The notes under the pieces: generated by a model | Told to the model about the DNA's origin: nothing | The model's input: the letters and a program-made list of their open reading frames with translations, nothing else | Database searches by the model: none | In this document: positions 22,301 to 28,275 of the stretch, piece after piece | Layout: each line of letters begins with the position of its first letter | Numbering within the stretch: the stretch's first letter is position 1 | Program-made: the position numbers and the translations under genes | Origin: Mesocentrotus franciscanus | Taxonomy: Eukaryota; Echinodermata; Echinoidea; Camarodonta; Strongylocentrotidae | DNA: 64,000 nt | NCBI GenBank assembly: GCA_037976565.1 | Contig: CP137671.1 | Coordinates: 17,388,982-17,452,981 of the forward strand | Reading direction: 5' to 3'

Positions 22301-23263
22301 AAACAACATAACTCTGCGTGTACGTCTTTTTCGTCGATTCTTACAAAAAATGGATGAATATTGTAGGGAATTGAAGGGGCTGTAACTTTTGATAGAAACA
22401 TCGGTGAGTCTTGAAATTTAGAATGTATTATTCTGAGTGAATAATTTTTTCACTTATCCAACCATAATGGTGAAAAATGATCCAAAAGGGAAAATTGAAA
22501 AATCATTCAGACACCCTACTCTTTTCGAAAAAATGTTCCAAACTAATAATTTCACAATATCTGCACAATTTCCTATTACAGTCATGGGTTAAGGTCTATT
22601 CATTCGGGAGGACACTGAAAGTATTGACAATATTTAACTCATGAGTAAGCACTGGCCACTTTATAAAATGCTGCACGCTCCATGACGCCTGGGTTTAAAC
22701 CCACCTCTCACACGCAGCGAGTAGAGATTTGACACATTAAGTCAATAGCATTAAGATTTTATTTTTTCTGACTCTGACTCTGAGGACAAATGAAATAATA
22801 AACGTGCTAGCACTAGCTCAAAACTAGCGTTGTCCACATGTTTACTCTACAGTGAATGCTACTTTTATACATTTTTGTTAACTTTTGAAAACTGTAAAAA
22901 CGAATATGCCCACTCGCCTAGTCAGGCTTGTGCCGAGCTCACCCCACCCCGGCCCGCGGGCCCGGCACGGAGGGCCAGAGAAGCAATTAATGCACCACAA
23001 CACACCGCACACTCTAATTTCTAAACTAGCGTCCGACTCCGAGCGCTAGGGAACGAAATGAACGCTTCTAAATAAAGCCGTTTCGAAACATTCACAAGCA
23101 AATCATCTACACCAAACATATCAAAACAATGTCTTACGTTGCATTAAAAACGATAGGGCTACAAAAATATTGATAAATATACACAGAAATATCCGTTACT
23201 AGGCAGGTTTACGACTGTTTACACGACAAACTCACCTGGAATGTCTTCGTCTTCGCTCGCCAT
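1912..23263 (-). CDS. RPGR: RPGR ortholog (RCC1-propeller ciliary regulator), 15 exons visible
   Basis: RPGR is a ciliary transition-zone protein whose RCC1 propeller binds RPGRIP1, PDE6D and ARL3 in vertebrates. The assembled exons give a short leader ([10 protein letters not shown]), seven RCC1 blades with the repeating pattern W/F-G-x-G-x-x-G-Q-L-G-x-G and V-S-C-G-x-x-H-T-A, an SRTLPP linker, and an acidic/basic tail. Coding exons are 23236-23263, 21229-21354, 20337-20429, 18948-19163, 17187-17336, 16253-16411, 15840-15998, 13951-14075, 12431-12634, 11348-11501, 10059-10207, 7661-7727, 6058-6235, 5305-5565 and 1924-2102. All have GT-AG borders and phases agree, except between exons 11 and 12, where a small exon seems to be missing. 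Exon 4 carries an in-frame TGA. From memory, human exons 1-3 are 28, 126 and 93 bases and later ones 150, 159 and 125, as here. The 3' end is uncertain: exon 15 can be read through to a TAA at 1914-1912. Confidence 0.9.
1924..2102 (-). CDS. RPGR: RPGR exon 15, Asp/Glu/Lys-rich
   Basis: The acceptor is CTCACAG at 2105-2103 and the exon enters in phase 1. It encodes [20 protein letters not shown] followed by an uninterrupted Asp run and EQEDPEPK. The (GAT)n coding run is a microsatellite-like tract inside coding DNA. It ends either at a modest donor GTTAGT (phase 0) or, if unspliced, after Val-Ser-His at TAA 1914-1912. No CaaX box or basic C-terminal domain is seen. Confidence 0.7.
2331..2349. 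repeat. Perfect short palindrome CCCGTGGA-N3-TCCACGGG
   Basis: Eight-base perfect arms around AAA, at the left border of the composite repeat and after AACTAGCAGGG. This could be a subterminal hairpin of a transposon end; its role is not known. Confidence 0.5.
2950..3180. repeat. Three direct repeats of an AGAGAAAGAAGACG unit
   Basis: The phrase TTAGAGAAAGAAGACG, followed by GTACCGTTCTCGACT, occurs three times at irregular spacing (about 2967, 3072 and 3134). This is a local tandem duplication inside the composite repeat. It is non-coding. Confidence 0.7.
3304..3750. repeat. Tandem array of three ~146-bp units
   Basis: GGATAATGGATTGACGCC starts units at 3304, 3452 and 3597. Each unit continues through AGGCCTACGAATATTG, CACTCCCATTATCATTTTGG and ATACAAATATACAATGACAC. 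Copies differ by only a few bases, so the expansion is recent. Confidence 0.85.
3764..3877. repeat. Hairpin with 17-bp perfect arms
   Basis: AGCTAAAACTATTCGCA at 3764-3780 is exactly inverted at 3861-3877. The loop carries GGAACATCAAATCGTA, which recurs at about 58003-58018 in the right-hand repeat mosaic. Confidence 0.7.
4657..4968. repeat. GC-rich dispersed element, left copy
   Basis: This ~310-bp block is far richer in G+C than its surroundings. It is matched in inverted orientation by 58059-58372, including AATCGTCGCGGGG, the CGTGGCGCGGGAACGGCG box and GTTGTCCGTG-type words. Open frames exist in several phases in both copies but are not clearly conserved as protein. Function and class are unknown. 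Confidence 0.65.
5305..5565 (-). CDS. RPGR: RPGR exon 14, acidic/Lys-rich tail
   Basis: The acceptor is TGTACAG and the donor GTAAAATT; the exon is 261 bases, phase 1 to phase 1. It encodes a Ser/Lys start, then two blocks of consecutive Glu (after KRTV and after AKKAET), with [17 protein letters not shown] between them. The alternation of acidic runs and basic patches resembles low-complexity RPGR tails. Confidence 0.8.
5579..5850 (-). mobile_element. tRNA-headed SINE with (ATT)n tail, minus strand
   Basis: Read on the minus strand it begins with a tRNA-like head carrying a B box (GGTTCAAGTCC), continues with TTTGGCAAGATATTAATCTA and CCACTCTCCACC, and ends GCGCTATATAAATATCC before an ATT trinucleotide tail at 5579-5598. 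The same family occurs at 39698-39970, 50388-50515 and (partial) 32102-32275. It lies in RPGR intron 13, just upstream of exon 14. Confidence 0.8.
6058..6235 (-). CDS. RPGR: RPGR exon 13, Glu-rich
   Basis: The acceptor is TTTTTCAG; a second AG three bases downstream is a possible alternative. The donor is GTAAAACATT. The exon enters in phase 0 as [20 protein letters not shown], then runs of Glu with a few Asp/Ser, ending EEKTQPKK. Length is 178 bases. Such Glu-rich segments are the hallmark of RPGR C-terminal tails. Confidence 0.8.
6290..7260. other. RPGR intron 12, unique AT-rich part
   Basis: Apart from a degraded piece near 6340-6400 resembling the AAACCTGTNTGTAAAGAC transposon ends seen at 16528 and 41109, nothing is recognisable. 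Confidence 0.3.
7295..7506. repeat. CT/TCTG/TCCC microsatellite cluster
   Basis: About 200 bases of CT dinucleotides interspersed with TCTG, TCCC and a short TG run. The minus strand (RPGR sense) is GA-rich. It is intronic. Confidence 0.9.
7661..7727 (-). CDS. RPGR: RPGR exon 12, short basic exon
   Basis: It is flanked by TTTTTCCAG and GTAAGC. The only open phase is 2, reading [20 protein letters not shown] then KE, and it leaves in phase 0, which fits exon 13. The incoming phase does not match exon 11, which ends in phase 0, so an exon of length 3n+2 is probably hidden between 7728 and 10058. Confidence 0.6.
8034..8626. mobile_element. TTTAAAGG-terminus MITE, copy 1
   Basis: Ends are TTTAAAGGGAAATCCAACC and its inverted counterpart GGTTGGATTTCCCTTTAAA. 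There is no coding capacity. Inside, GAAAAATCAGAGAAGCATAC-type words near the right end mirror those near the left. It belongs with the elements at 14734, 24133 and 33239. Confidence 0.75.
8640..9285. other. RPGR intron 11, unclassified
   Basis: AT-rich with CAA repeats near 8831. No exon with good borders was found, although the exon 11/12 phase mismatch predicts one somewhere in 7728-10058. Confidence 0.3.
9287..9541. repeat. Dispersed repeat, copy A
   Basis: It matches 30946-31216 in the same orientation over about 255 bases, beginning GGGTGTTTACCCA and ending near CTGCACATGGAAACTGA, with shared CATTAATGGTATTTCCACCA. It is non-coding and the class is unknown. Confidence 0.75.
10059..10207 (-). 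CDS. RPGR: RPGR exon 11, linker with acidic stretch
   Basis: The acceptor is TTTTCTCTAG and the donor GTAAGT. The exon is 149 bases, phase 1 in and phase 0 out. It encodes [20 protein letters not shown], then [20 protein letters not shown] and [10 protein letters not shown]. Confidence 0.8.
10279..10500 (+). mobile_element. tRNA-headed SINE in RPGR intron 10
   Basis: The A box region is TGGCTCAGTCGATAGAACG and the B box GGTTTTGAATCC. Downstream comes the shared central block CCTCGGATAGGACATTAAAT then GGAGGCCCC and GAGAGTTACCACC. No intact tRNA fold is expected. Homologous central blocks occur in the SINEs at 15306, 19194 and 29186. Confidence 0.75.
11101..11236. repeat. Long nested hairpin in RPGR intron 10
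   Basis: GGGGTACATCAGAAATATTG (left) pairs with CAATATTTCTGATGTACCCC (right), the outer TATTGACAGGGCTT pairs imperfectly with AAGCCCAGTCAATA, and an inner pair CATATTGCCCT/AGGGCAATATG closes the loop. It is a fold-back structure of about 136 bases. Confidence 0.85.
11348..11501 (-). CDS. RPGR: RPGR exon 10, proline-rich linker
   Basis: The acceptor is CCCTTTCAG and the donor GTGAGTACC. The exon is 154 bases, phase 0 in and phase 1 out. It encodes [20 protein letters not shown], then [20 protein letters not shown]. The SRTLPP motif recalls the RRTLPP motif after the propeller in vertebrate RPGR (from memory). Confidence 0.85.
12431..12634 (-). CDS. RPGR: RPGR exon 9, end of RCC1 propeller
   Basis: The acceptor is CACTCCAG and the donor GTACAG. 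The exon is 204 bases in phase 0. It starts [10 protein letters not shown], the last conserved Cys-Gly-x-x-His strand of the propeller, then [20 protein letters not shown], a hydrophobic [10 protein letters not shown] segment and RLRRRQRE. It corresponds to human exon 10. Confidence 0.9.
12700..13690. other. RPGR intron 8, AT-rich, no gene
   Basis: It contains a short G/C-run hairpin-like patch (GGGGGGGCTTTGGAAGCCCC at about 12944-12966) and low-complexity AT stretches near 13255-13330. Nothing coding is seen. Confidence 0.35.
13699..13839. mobile_element. Small GGGCCCTGT-terminus inverted-repeat element
   Basis: The left end GGGCCCTGTATTATAAAGAG is mirrored by the right end CTATTTATAACACAGGGCTC. 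The inside carries GCAATTGATCC/GGATTTTAATCAATCGC. It is related to the element at 934-1076 and lies in RPGR intron 8. Confidence 0.6.
13951..14075 (-). CDS. RPGR: RPGR exon 8, RCC1 blade
   Basis: The acceptor is CCTCTAG and the donor GTAAGT; 125 bases, phase 1 to 0, the same length as the matching human exon (from memory). It encodes [20 protein letters not shown] then [20 protein letters not shown], a typical blade beginning. The following Cys-Gly strand is on exon 9. Confidence 0.92.
14110..14372 (+). mobile_element. LINE 3' end with (GAATTT)n tail
   Basis: A T-rich stretch ends ATGAAGAGTGTTGAATAAAC, followed by tandem TTTGAA units (14349-14368). Such short tandem tails are typical of CR1/L2-type non-LTR elements. 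No coding part remains. Confidence 0.5.
14734..15706. mobile_element. TTTAAAG-terminus MITE, copy 2 (with SINE inside)
   Basis: The left end is TTTAAAGCCCAAGTCCACTC, with CAAAAATAACTTACTTTCAA following; the right end is the inverted form, ending GGAGTGGACTTGCCTTTTAA. Inner sequence TTGAGCAAAATCGGATAAC is also inverted at the right. It is interrupted between about 15292 and 15555 by a SINE; the sister copy at 24133-24898 lacks this insert. Confidence 0.85.
15306..15511 (+). mobile_element. tRNA-headed SINE with poly(A), nested in MITE
   Basis: The A box TAGCTCAGTTGGTAGAGC (15316-15333) and B box GGTTTCGAAACC (15358-15369) form a tRNA-like RNA polymerase III promoter. The central block CCCTCGGAGAGGACCTAAAG and a 14-base A run follow. 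It is not a functional tRNA: there is no matching acceptor stem or discriminator end. Confidence 0.85.
15840..15998 (-). CDS. RPGR: RPGR exon 7, RCC1 blade
   Basis: The acceptor is TTCTTGCAG and the donor GTAAGATG; 159 bases, phase 1 to 1. It encodes [20 protein letters not shown], then [20 protein letters not shown] and [12 protein letters not shown], a complete blade. Confidence 0.93.
16253..16411 (-). CDS. RPGR: RPGR exon 6, RCC1 blade
   Basis: The acceptor is TTTTGCAG and the donor GTGAGATT; 159 bases, phase 1 to 1. It encodes [20 protein letters not shown], then [20 protein letters not shown] and [12 protein letters not shown]. Confidence 0.93.
16528..16713. mobile_element. TA-flanked Tc1/mariner-type MITE, copy 1
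   Basis: Ends are TACAGTGAAACCTGT and ACAGGTTTGACTGTA-type (right end CAGGTTTGACTGTA). The interior has AAAGTGGTCTGTATAGGCAG and CAATGAGAAACCAT, shared with the copy at 41109-41268, where a paralogous empty site proves TA duplication. Confidence 0.8.
17187..17336 (-). CDS. RPGR: RPGR exon 5, RCC1 blade
   Basis: The acceptor is ACTTACACAG and the donor GTAAGAGTTC; 150 bases, phase 1 to 1. It encodes [20 protein letters not shown], then [20 protein letters not shown] and GYYHTALLT. Its 5' part has been copied twice into the upstream intron (17414-17700). Confidence 0.93.
17414..17718 (-). pseudogene. Two decayed partial copies of RPGR exon 5
   Basis: The segment covering the first ~60 bases of exon 5 plus its upstream intron (17272-17413) recurs at 17415-17564 and 17565-17700, with an 18-base remnant at 17701. 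Each copy keeps a CACAG acceptor. Copy 2 has a TAG after CTGTATATG; copy 3 has lost ten bases near its start and shifts into a TGA. Neither has a donor. They are intronic debris of a local tandem duplication. Confidence 0.85.
17751..18058. repeat. 157-bp tandem duplication in RPGR intron 4
   Basis: CTCTGAAATGTACAAGCCCA at 17752 recurs 157 bases later at 17909. The two copies are nearly identical through GATTTTCAAAGAGCAGC and TAAGTCCTT(A/G)CTTC. Confidence 0.9.
18400..18705 (+). mobile_element. Retroelement 3' end with hairpin and (AAT)n tail
   Basis: A hairpin (GGAGCAACATGTGAGGGCTC versus GAGCCCTGGCCCACACGTTG and CTCC) at 18516-18600 is followed by T-rich sequence, GATTGGCCTAATAAATAATA and an AAT run to about 18703. 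A structured 3' region before a microsatellite tail is typical of non-LTR elements or their SINEs. Confidence 0.5.
18948..19163 (-). CDS. RPGR: RPGR exon 4 (fused blade exon) with in-frame TGA
   Basis: The acceptor is TTTTATAG and the donor GTATGTAT; 216 bases, phase 1 to 1. It reads [13 protein letters not shown] (19131-19129), then [20 protein letters not shown] and EGQLGVGD ending [13 protein letters not shown]. Homologs need Cys-Gly between A and R, so GCT-TGA-CGG probably derives from GCT-TGY-GGA-CGG by loss of 3 bases. It spans what are two exons (63+159 bases, from memory) in human RPGR. Confidence 0.88.
19194..19320 (+). mobile_element. SINE with 7SL-like head next to RPGR exon 4
   Basis: The head GGCGTTGTGACATGCGCCTG, then TAATCCAGCTA, resembles the 5' domain of 7SL RNA/Alu (GGYGYGGTGGCGCGYGCCTG, TARTCCCAGCTA). 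A B-box-like GGTTCGAAACTGAG and the shared SINE central block TTTCGGATGGTGACGTTAAA follow. It sits 30 bases upstream of the exon 4 acceptor, antisense to RPGR. A tRNA-derived origin with chance similarity is the alternative. Confidence 0.55.
19456..19700. repeat. Dispersed repeat, copy C
   Basis: It matches 32370-32610 in the same orientation: shared CTCATGAAAG, GTAATCATTATTCATTT, ACACAGGTGGAAGT-like and AAGATCTGTGGATATT words. It is non-coding. Confidence 0.7.
19716..20326. mobile_element. TIR element (TACCGTAAATCTCTG) carrying a LINE fragment
   Basis: Perfect inverted ends TACCGTAAATCTCTGTGTAT / ATACACAGAGATTTACGGTA extend inward through AAGGCGCAC/GTGCGCCTT, with subterminal GGGGTGCGTCTTATACACGG and poly(A)/poly(T) patches. 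It includes a reverse-transcriptase fragment at about 19981-20130. The outer TA may be the target duplication. It ends ten bases from the exon 3 donor of RPGR. Confidence 0.85.
19981..20132 (+). pseudogene. Non-LTR reverse transcriptase fragment inside TIR element
   Basis: Plus-strand translation reads [20 protein letters not shown], then [20 protein letters not shown], the strongly conserved block before the catalytic YADD of CR1/Jockey-type reverse transcriptases. Only this piece is present; no ADD motif follows. Confidence 0.8.
20337..20429 (-). CDS. RPGR: RPGR exon 3, RCC1 blade
   Basis: The acceptor is GATTACAG and the donor GTAAATAG; 93 bases, phase 1 to 1, the same length as the human exon 3 (from memory). 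It encodes [20 protein letters not shown] then [11 protein letters not shown]. Confidence 0.93.
21229..21354 (-). CDS. RPGR: RPGR exon 2, first RCC1 blade
   Basis: The acceptor is TTTGGCAG and the donor GTAAGAAG; 126 bases, phase 1 to 1, as in human (from memory). It encodes [20 protein letters not shown], then [20 protein letters not shown] and VT. The match to the first blade of vertebrate RPGR ([12 protein letters not shown]) is striking. Confidence 0.95.
21644..22517. mobile_element. hAT-like non-autonomous element in RPGR intron 1
   Basis: Ends TAGGGTGTCTGA and TCAGACACCCT(A) are inverted. ACTCTTTT flanks both sides (21636-21643 and 22518-22525), an 8-bp direct target duplication (7 bp if the shared A belongs to the terminal repeat). 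No transposase remains. Confidence 0.8.
23236..23263 (-). CDS. RPGR: RPGR exon 1 (start codon)
   Basis: ATG at 23263-23261 begins MASEDEDIP and the exon ends at GTGAGTTTG after 28 coding bases, the same coding length as human exon 1 (from memory). The acidic nonapeptide leader fits the family. Upstream is presumably 5' UTR. Confidence 0.88.
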
Positions 23264-23279
23264 TTTGCCGAATTACTGA

Positions 23280-23765
23280 AAATGACAATTCCTTGCCTGA
23301 AGAGGGAGGCAGATAAAATACATCAAACACTGCAGGCTCGATGCAAATTGACAAAAATTTACAAACAGTCGATCATTTACTTGATTGTCGAAAACAGTTT
23401 AAATTGTTTTGCAGGAAAGCAGGGGAGGACCCAGCAAAAGGTTACATATTTTCAGTCAAAAGGTACTTAATTCTTAGAATGACCTTTCTGTTGACATTGT
23501 TTAGGCATCGTCAATCAATATTTTTTAGACACAGAAAGTCAGAAGTGTAATAAGTTTGAACCCAACACATTTCCGCCTGAATGTAACACAGAAGAAACTT
23601 TTTTTTCATATTTAAAAATCACCTGAAGCCCAACTCTTCCCATCGTAAGCTGTTGTGCCTGTGTGAGCCAGAGAGGTGTTAACTCTATGTCAAATGTTTT
23701 AACACCCTTCTGGCTCTCAACAGGGCAGGTGATGTACATGTCCGCCCTGGGCCTTGCTACACCCC
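23280..23765. other. Intergenic DNA upstream of RPGR
   Basis: This would hold the RPGR 5' UTR and promoter. No TATA box or clear CpG island was recognised. Confidence 0.3.
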
Positions 23766-24120
23766 ATTCAAATTCAAATTCAAATTCATTTATTTCACAT
23801 CTCTTAAAAATACAATGTATGCGGAAGTAAACAATTTAAAATCAGCATTTTACAACAACAACAAACCAAAAATAGACAAATGAGAAAAGATGAGTACACT
23901 GCGATGAAATGCCTGTGAGGGGATATATTATTATTAAGACATGTCAAGGCTACTCCCTTTATTGAAATTAATCAATGTCACAAATCAAACGTTACAATTT
24001 ACACTTGAATATTATTATATAAGAAACAAAAAACCGTAGAACAAATATAAAACAAATAATACCCAAACACAAACAACCAAAAAATAAAATAGCACAAAAT
24101 AAAAAAATTGCAGGCATGCA
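23766..24120 (-). mobile_element. LINE 3' end, minus strand, (TTTGAA)n tail
   Basis: Tandem ATTCAA units at 23767-23788 precede ATTTATTTCAC and an AT-rich stretch. Read on the minus strand this is a LINE 3' UTR ending in a short-repeat tail, as at 14349, 52403 and 52867. No coding region remains. Confidence 0.5.
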
Positions 24121-24132
24121 AGCTCGGCAGAT

Positions 24133-24898
24133 TTTAAAGCCCAAGTCCACTCCAAAAATAACTTACTTTCAATAGAACCAGAAAAATCAGACAAACCAAT
24201 CAAAAAAAAGTTTGAGCAAAATCGGAAAAGAAGAAAGTTATGAATTTTTAATGACATGAAAAACTTTGAAAATCACTACACAAATTGGCAACTCGATCAC
24301 TCATGAGTCTGTGACGTATGGTCCTCACTATCCATTAATTATTTTCTTTATATTGATAATATAAATTTCCTATTTTCACCCTAAGAATCTTATTTCTTCA
24401 CACCAGCATCCAAGTTAGATTCTTAGTAATATGTTTTTGTGTGGATGCACAAATAAAGAGTAATTTTTGTCCAGTTAAATCATGAAAAATTGAATTTTGA
24501 TAAACTATTTATATAAAAATCAATAATTATGAAAAACAATATTCAGAAAATAGTATCAATTGTTCAAAATTCATAAAGGGTTTTGGGAAATGTCATGCAC
24601 GCAATATGATACATATATCCTGGGCAAAGGCATGGGGATATCAAGTTTTGGGGGATATCAAGTTTTGGGGGATAAAAAGGGAAATTGATGGGATTAAACT
24701 ATATAACGCAAACAAACTGATAACCATCTTTGCAATTTGTGTTGTGATTCTCATTGTTCCTTAGTTTTACATACTTTTTCAAAAATTCATAACTTTCTTA
24801 TTAGTTATCCGATTTTGCTCAAACTTTTTTGATTGGTTTGTCTGATTTTTCTGCTTTTATTTAAAGTAAGTTATTTTTGGCGTGGACTTGTCCTTTAA
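24133..24898. mobile_element. TTTAAAG-terminus MITE, copy 3 (empty of SINE)
   Basis: It is nearly collinear with 14734-15706: the same TTTAAAGCCCAAGTCCACTC start, CAGCATCCAAGTTAGATT and GGCATGGGGATATCAAGTTT interior, and inverted end GTGGACTTGTCCTTTAA. At the position of the SINE in copy 2 it simply reads AAACTATATAACGCAAACAA. A 17-bp TCAAGTTTTGGGGGATA unit is doubled here. Confidence 0.85.
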
Positions 24899-24922
24899 GA
24901 TTGCAGCGAAGGGTCTTGTTTA

Positions 24923-24997
24923 AATTCGGATAGCAAACTGTTCCCCACAATAGGTCTATAATAGACCTATTGTGGGGAACAATTTGCTATCCGAATT
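24923..24997. repeat. 75-bp near-perfect palindrome
   Basis: AATTCGGATAGCAAA at the left is inverted as TTTGCTATCCGAATT at the right, and GTTCCCCACAATAGGTCTAT as ATAGACCTATTGTGGGGAAC, with almost no loop and a single mismatch. It is non-coding and strongly cruciform-forming. Confidence 0.95.
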
Positions 24998-25169
24998 AAT
25001 TGTAACTTATAACTGTTCTTGAGAAGCTGTAACAGTAAAAGGGAAATTGTAATTTACAAGAGTTTCTCGTTAAATATTTGCTTAGGCTACGATTAGTAAT
25101 AAAATAGTTATTCCATGCACATGTCGTTTTGGTTTACGTCCATTTATAAATATAAGGCTGAATTCAATC

Positions 25170-25560
25170 TGGAAGAAACTGGGGACTCGTGGGGGAATGG
25201 GTAGAGCATTTGCATCAGCAGCTCATTCCCTGTGCAATAATTATTACCCTTTTCTCTTCAAACAGCCAATGCCTTTAAAACTTTAAAAGAAATACTAAAG
25301 ACTCACCTTATGCTTGCTGGTCACTTCCCTTCTTAGAGTTCAACTTTTAATTCATTAAGATCGAATATTTTCATTGATTTACTGAATTTGGAGCTTTTGA
25401 ATTGAATTTATTTTGTAGGCTTCCTGGGCATCTCTATAGATGTACATGTTCGTTTTATATTGACATTGTTATTATTACTATGTATACTGCTCAGTGGCAC
25501 AATTATGTTTAATGGCCTATATTTGATATTGTTCCAAATATTTTTTTTTTTTTGGGGGGG
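25170..25560 (+). mobile_element. LINE ORF2 C-terminal scrap and 3' UTR
   Basis: A short frame reads ANAFKTLKEILKTHLMLAGH, like the C-terminal helix (SFKSALKTHLF-type) of CR1/L2 ORF2 proteins. T-rich sequence with GAATTTGGAGCTTTTGAATT follows. The assignment is weak. Confidence 0.4.
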
Positions 25561-25869
25561 GGGCTATCGCAAGACATTGACAAATAAATAACAATAATAT
25601 TATGTAAATACTTTCGATGTCTAACGACGTATGAAATAATTTCTTTTTTTTTTAACATTCCGAACTAAAACTGTTCTCGCTCGGTCCCGACGCTCCCTCG
25701 CAAATGAATGGATGAAGTGTTCTTATAATTTAAAAACCTTTTACAAAAGGCTCCCCCGAAGCGGTATAGGCTTGGGGTAGGCGCTTCTCTTTGGGGAGGT
25801 GGAACCATATAGAAATTAGATACTTGTGAATGGCCCGGGTTGGGAAAAGTTCAAGTTCGTACTCCCCCC

Positions 25870-25900
25870 TGCCCCCCACACACACACACACAATTTTTTT
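25870..25900. repeat. CA microsatellite
   Basis: A CCCCCCACACACACACACAC run lies between the LINE scrap and the GC-richer region presumed upstream of MPC2. Confidence 0.8.
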
Positions 25901-26079
25901 TTAATGTATGTACATGTAATTTTCAACTATAAATGCATCGGACATGTATCCGCTAAAATGACATTTTAGTCCAAAGTTTGGTGGAACAAATCGATCTCTG
26001 TTTTGCGTGTGGGCACTTTCCTCGGCACATAGCCATAGAGATCTTGCGGATCCCCACCAACCCCATACATGGGCGGGCG

Positions 26080-26530
26080 GGCGCTGCTGATCTTGCGCTT
26101 TAGCTTTGCACTTGCGCAGTTGCTGCACTGCTGCTCGTTGACATTCACCGAGATCGCATGATATGCTAGTTGATGGTGCGATATTTTCTGACTTTTTTGG
26201 CCCTGTCATCCAGATCCAGATATTACTCTTCGTTATTTCGAGACCTATAGCTGACTTGAAATTCTAGGTAAGATTCTGAAGTATTTTAACATAATTGTGT
26301 CGTGTTACTGGGTGTAGATTTTCATGTAATTGTAAGTTTTTTAGTATTTTACCGGCCTGGCAGACGCCGCGATTACTGAGTGTGACGGTGCGGATCTTTG
26401 CTGCTGATCACGCGGCTGGCGCTGGCATAGCCATAGCCTAGCCCTAGCCCGCCCTAGGCATAGCTGTGTACATGTGTAGCTGTAGCATGCACCTGTCGAT
26501 CACGTCCATATCGCGATTACTCCGGAGTCC
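26080..26530 (+). promoter_or_regulatory. Possible MPC2 promoter / 5' UTR exon region
   Basis: This is a locally GC- and CpG-richer stretch. A consensus donor, ATTCTAG followed by GTAAGATT, lies at 26261-26275 and could splice to TTTCTCTCCAG at 30331, which precedes the MPC2 start codon by 15 bases. No TATA box is evident. This is inferred only from splice signals and composition. Confidence 0.25.
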
Positions 26531-27239
26531 GGACACTTGACTCTATAAAGTTAGTCTTACTCTTAGATAGAATTGGAGGAGAAAGAAATATCCTTCTGGT
26601 ATGGGGAATTTTTTAGTTAAACTAACATTTGTCAGTCTTCCCCATGCTGCATGCACATGCACCGCAAAAACGGAGGCGGGGGATTTACTAGCTGTTTTTC
26701 ACCAGAATCCAGTGTGAACTACAGTAAAGTAAAGGCAAGCTGTTGGGATTCATCAACCTGGACCAATTAAGGCGTGCACTGATGCAGATTTGATGTCCTT
26801 TTCATGTTCCATGGATTTAAAATACAGTAGTCAGTACAAGCATTTGACGGCGCTTGTATAATGACTAATACTAATAGTAATGATCATCATCATTTCATAA
26901 TGTGAATTACTTGCATGAATTTAATGAGGATCTGAGAATACAGTCGCTAACTTCACGCACCTGCACCCCACCGTCAGTATGCACTTGTATTGTGCAGCAG
27001 TTTGCTGTGAAACCTGTGAGAAAGTGTATACTAATGTTGTCGTTTTTAGGAAAAATACTCAAAAAAAAAAAGAGAAAATTGACACAAAACGGGTAAGAAA
27101 GATAACGACTTTTAAATCATGACTGTTATTTGATCAATTGTTGAAGATTTAGGTAATTTTTGGTATTTTATAATACTGGTATCTCCATGCTGGAGTCACG
27201 GGTCAAAAGTATGGTCACAGTTCTGAACAAATGCCCATT

Positions 27240-28275
27240 TGACAAGGTTGGCCACCACTGTACCAGAGACTCCCACCGTAGCTTGATTTCTACGGAGTGA
27301 GTGAGAAGACCAACACCTGGATCTCAAGCTTCCTTCATCAAAGGAAATTACAGCAAGTGGTCCTGGATGGTTACCACTCTTCAACAATAGATGTTATTTC
27401 TGGTGTGCCCCAGGGTTCTGTCGTCTGTCCCTGCCTTTTCATCAACAACCTGCCTGACAAGCTTACATCTCTAGAAAGACACTTCGCAGATGATGCAATC
27501 ACCTATCTTGGTGTCAAGACTCAACAAGACACCCAACACTTGTAAGACAATCTCAACAAAATCAGCGATTGGGCGACAGACTGGATGATGGAACTTAACA
27601 TCCAGAAAAATTGAGGTCATCAGAGTCTCCAGGAAAAGGAATATGACCAATTGATCATAATTACGTTTTTAACAATGTACCCCTTAAAGTGACATCACTG
27701 CAACCAAATGTATTTACTTTGGTGTCACCATTACAACTGACCTGAAATAGAACCAGCATGTATCGCAAATCTGTCCCAAAGCTAATGACACTCTTGCCTT
27801 CCTCCGCCGAAACCTCTGTATCAAGTTATCAACCCGAAACTGAAAGCTACTGCCTACAAAGCCCTAGGATACAGCTGTACGATTTGGGATCCATCCAAAA
27901 ACCATCTAAATCCATCCACCAAATCGAAATGGTCCAAAGGCGGGCAGCCAGATTCGTGCTGAACAGATATCATAGCACCTCTAGTGTGACATCCATACAA
28001 GAGACCCTCGGCTGGCCATCTCTCCAAAAGCGTAGAGAGGACTCTAGACTGGTACTCATGTATAAGCTGCGCAACAACCTTGTTGAATTCCCAGTGGAAG
28101 AGTAATACTTGCATCGCCCCACTTGCTGGACCAACAAGAACTCGATCAACACATGTAGATGGCTACCAGATCCCCAACTACAGGACAAAACTCCACAAAC
28201 AGTCCTTCCCAAGGACTGAAAGGGCACGGAATGCTCTCCCATCCAGCACAAGTAGGCAGATGTAAAACAAAGAAG
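27240..28275 (+). pseudogene. CR1/Jockey-type LINE remnant (reverse transcriptase)
   Basis: Plus-strand pieces read KTNTWISSFLHQRKLQQVVL, SGVPQGSVVCPCLFINNLPD and RHFADDAITYLGVKTQQDTQ, covering reverse-transcriptase motifs around the catalytic F-A-D-D. Further C-terminal pieces follow (FPRTERARNALPSS) in shifting frames, ending in an (AAG)n stretch at 28268-28283. There are stops and frameshifts throughout; it is 5'-truncated. Confidence 0.85.
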
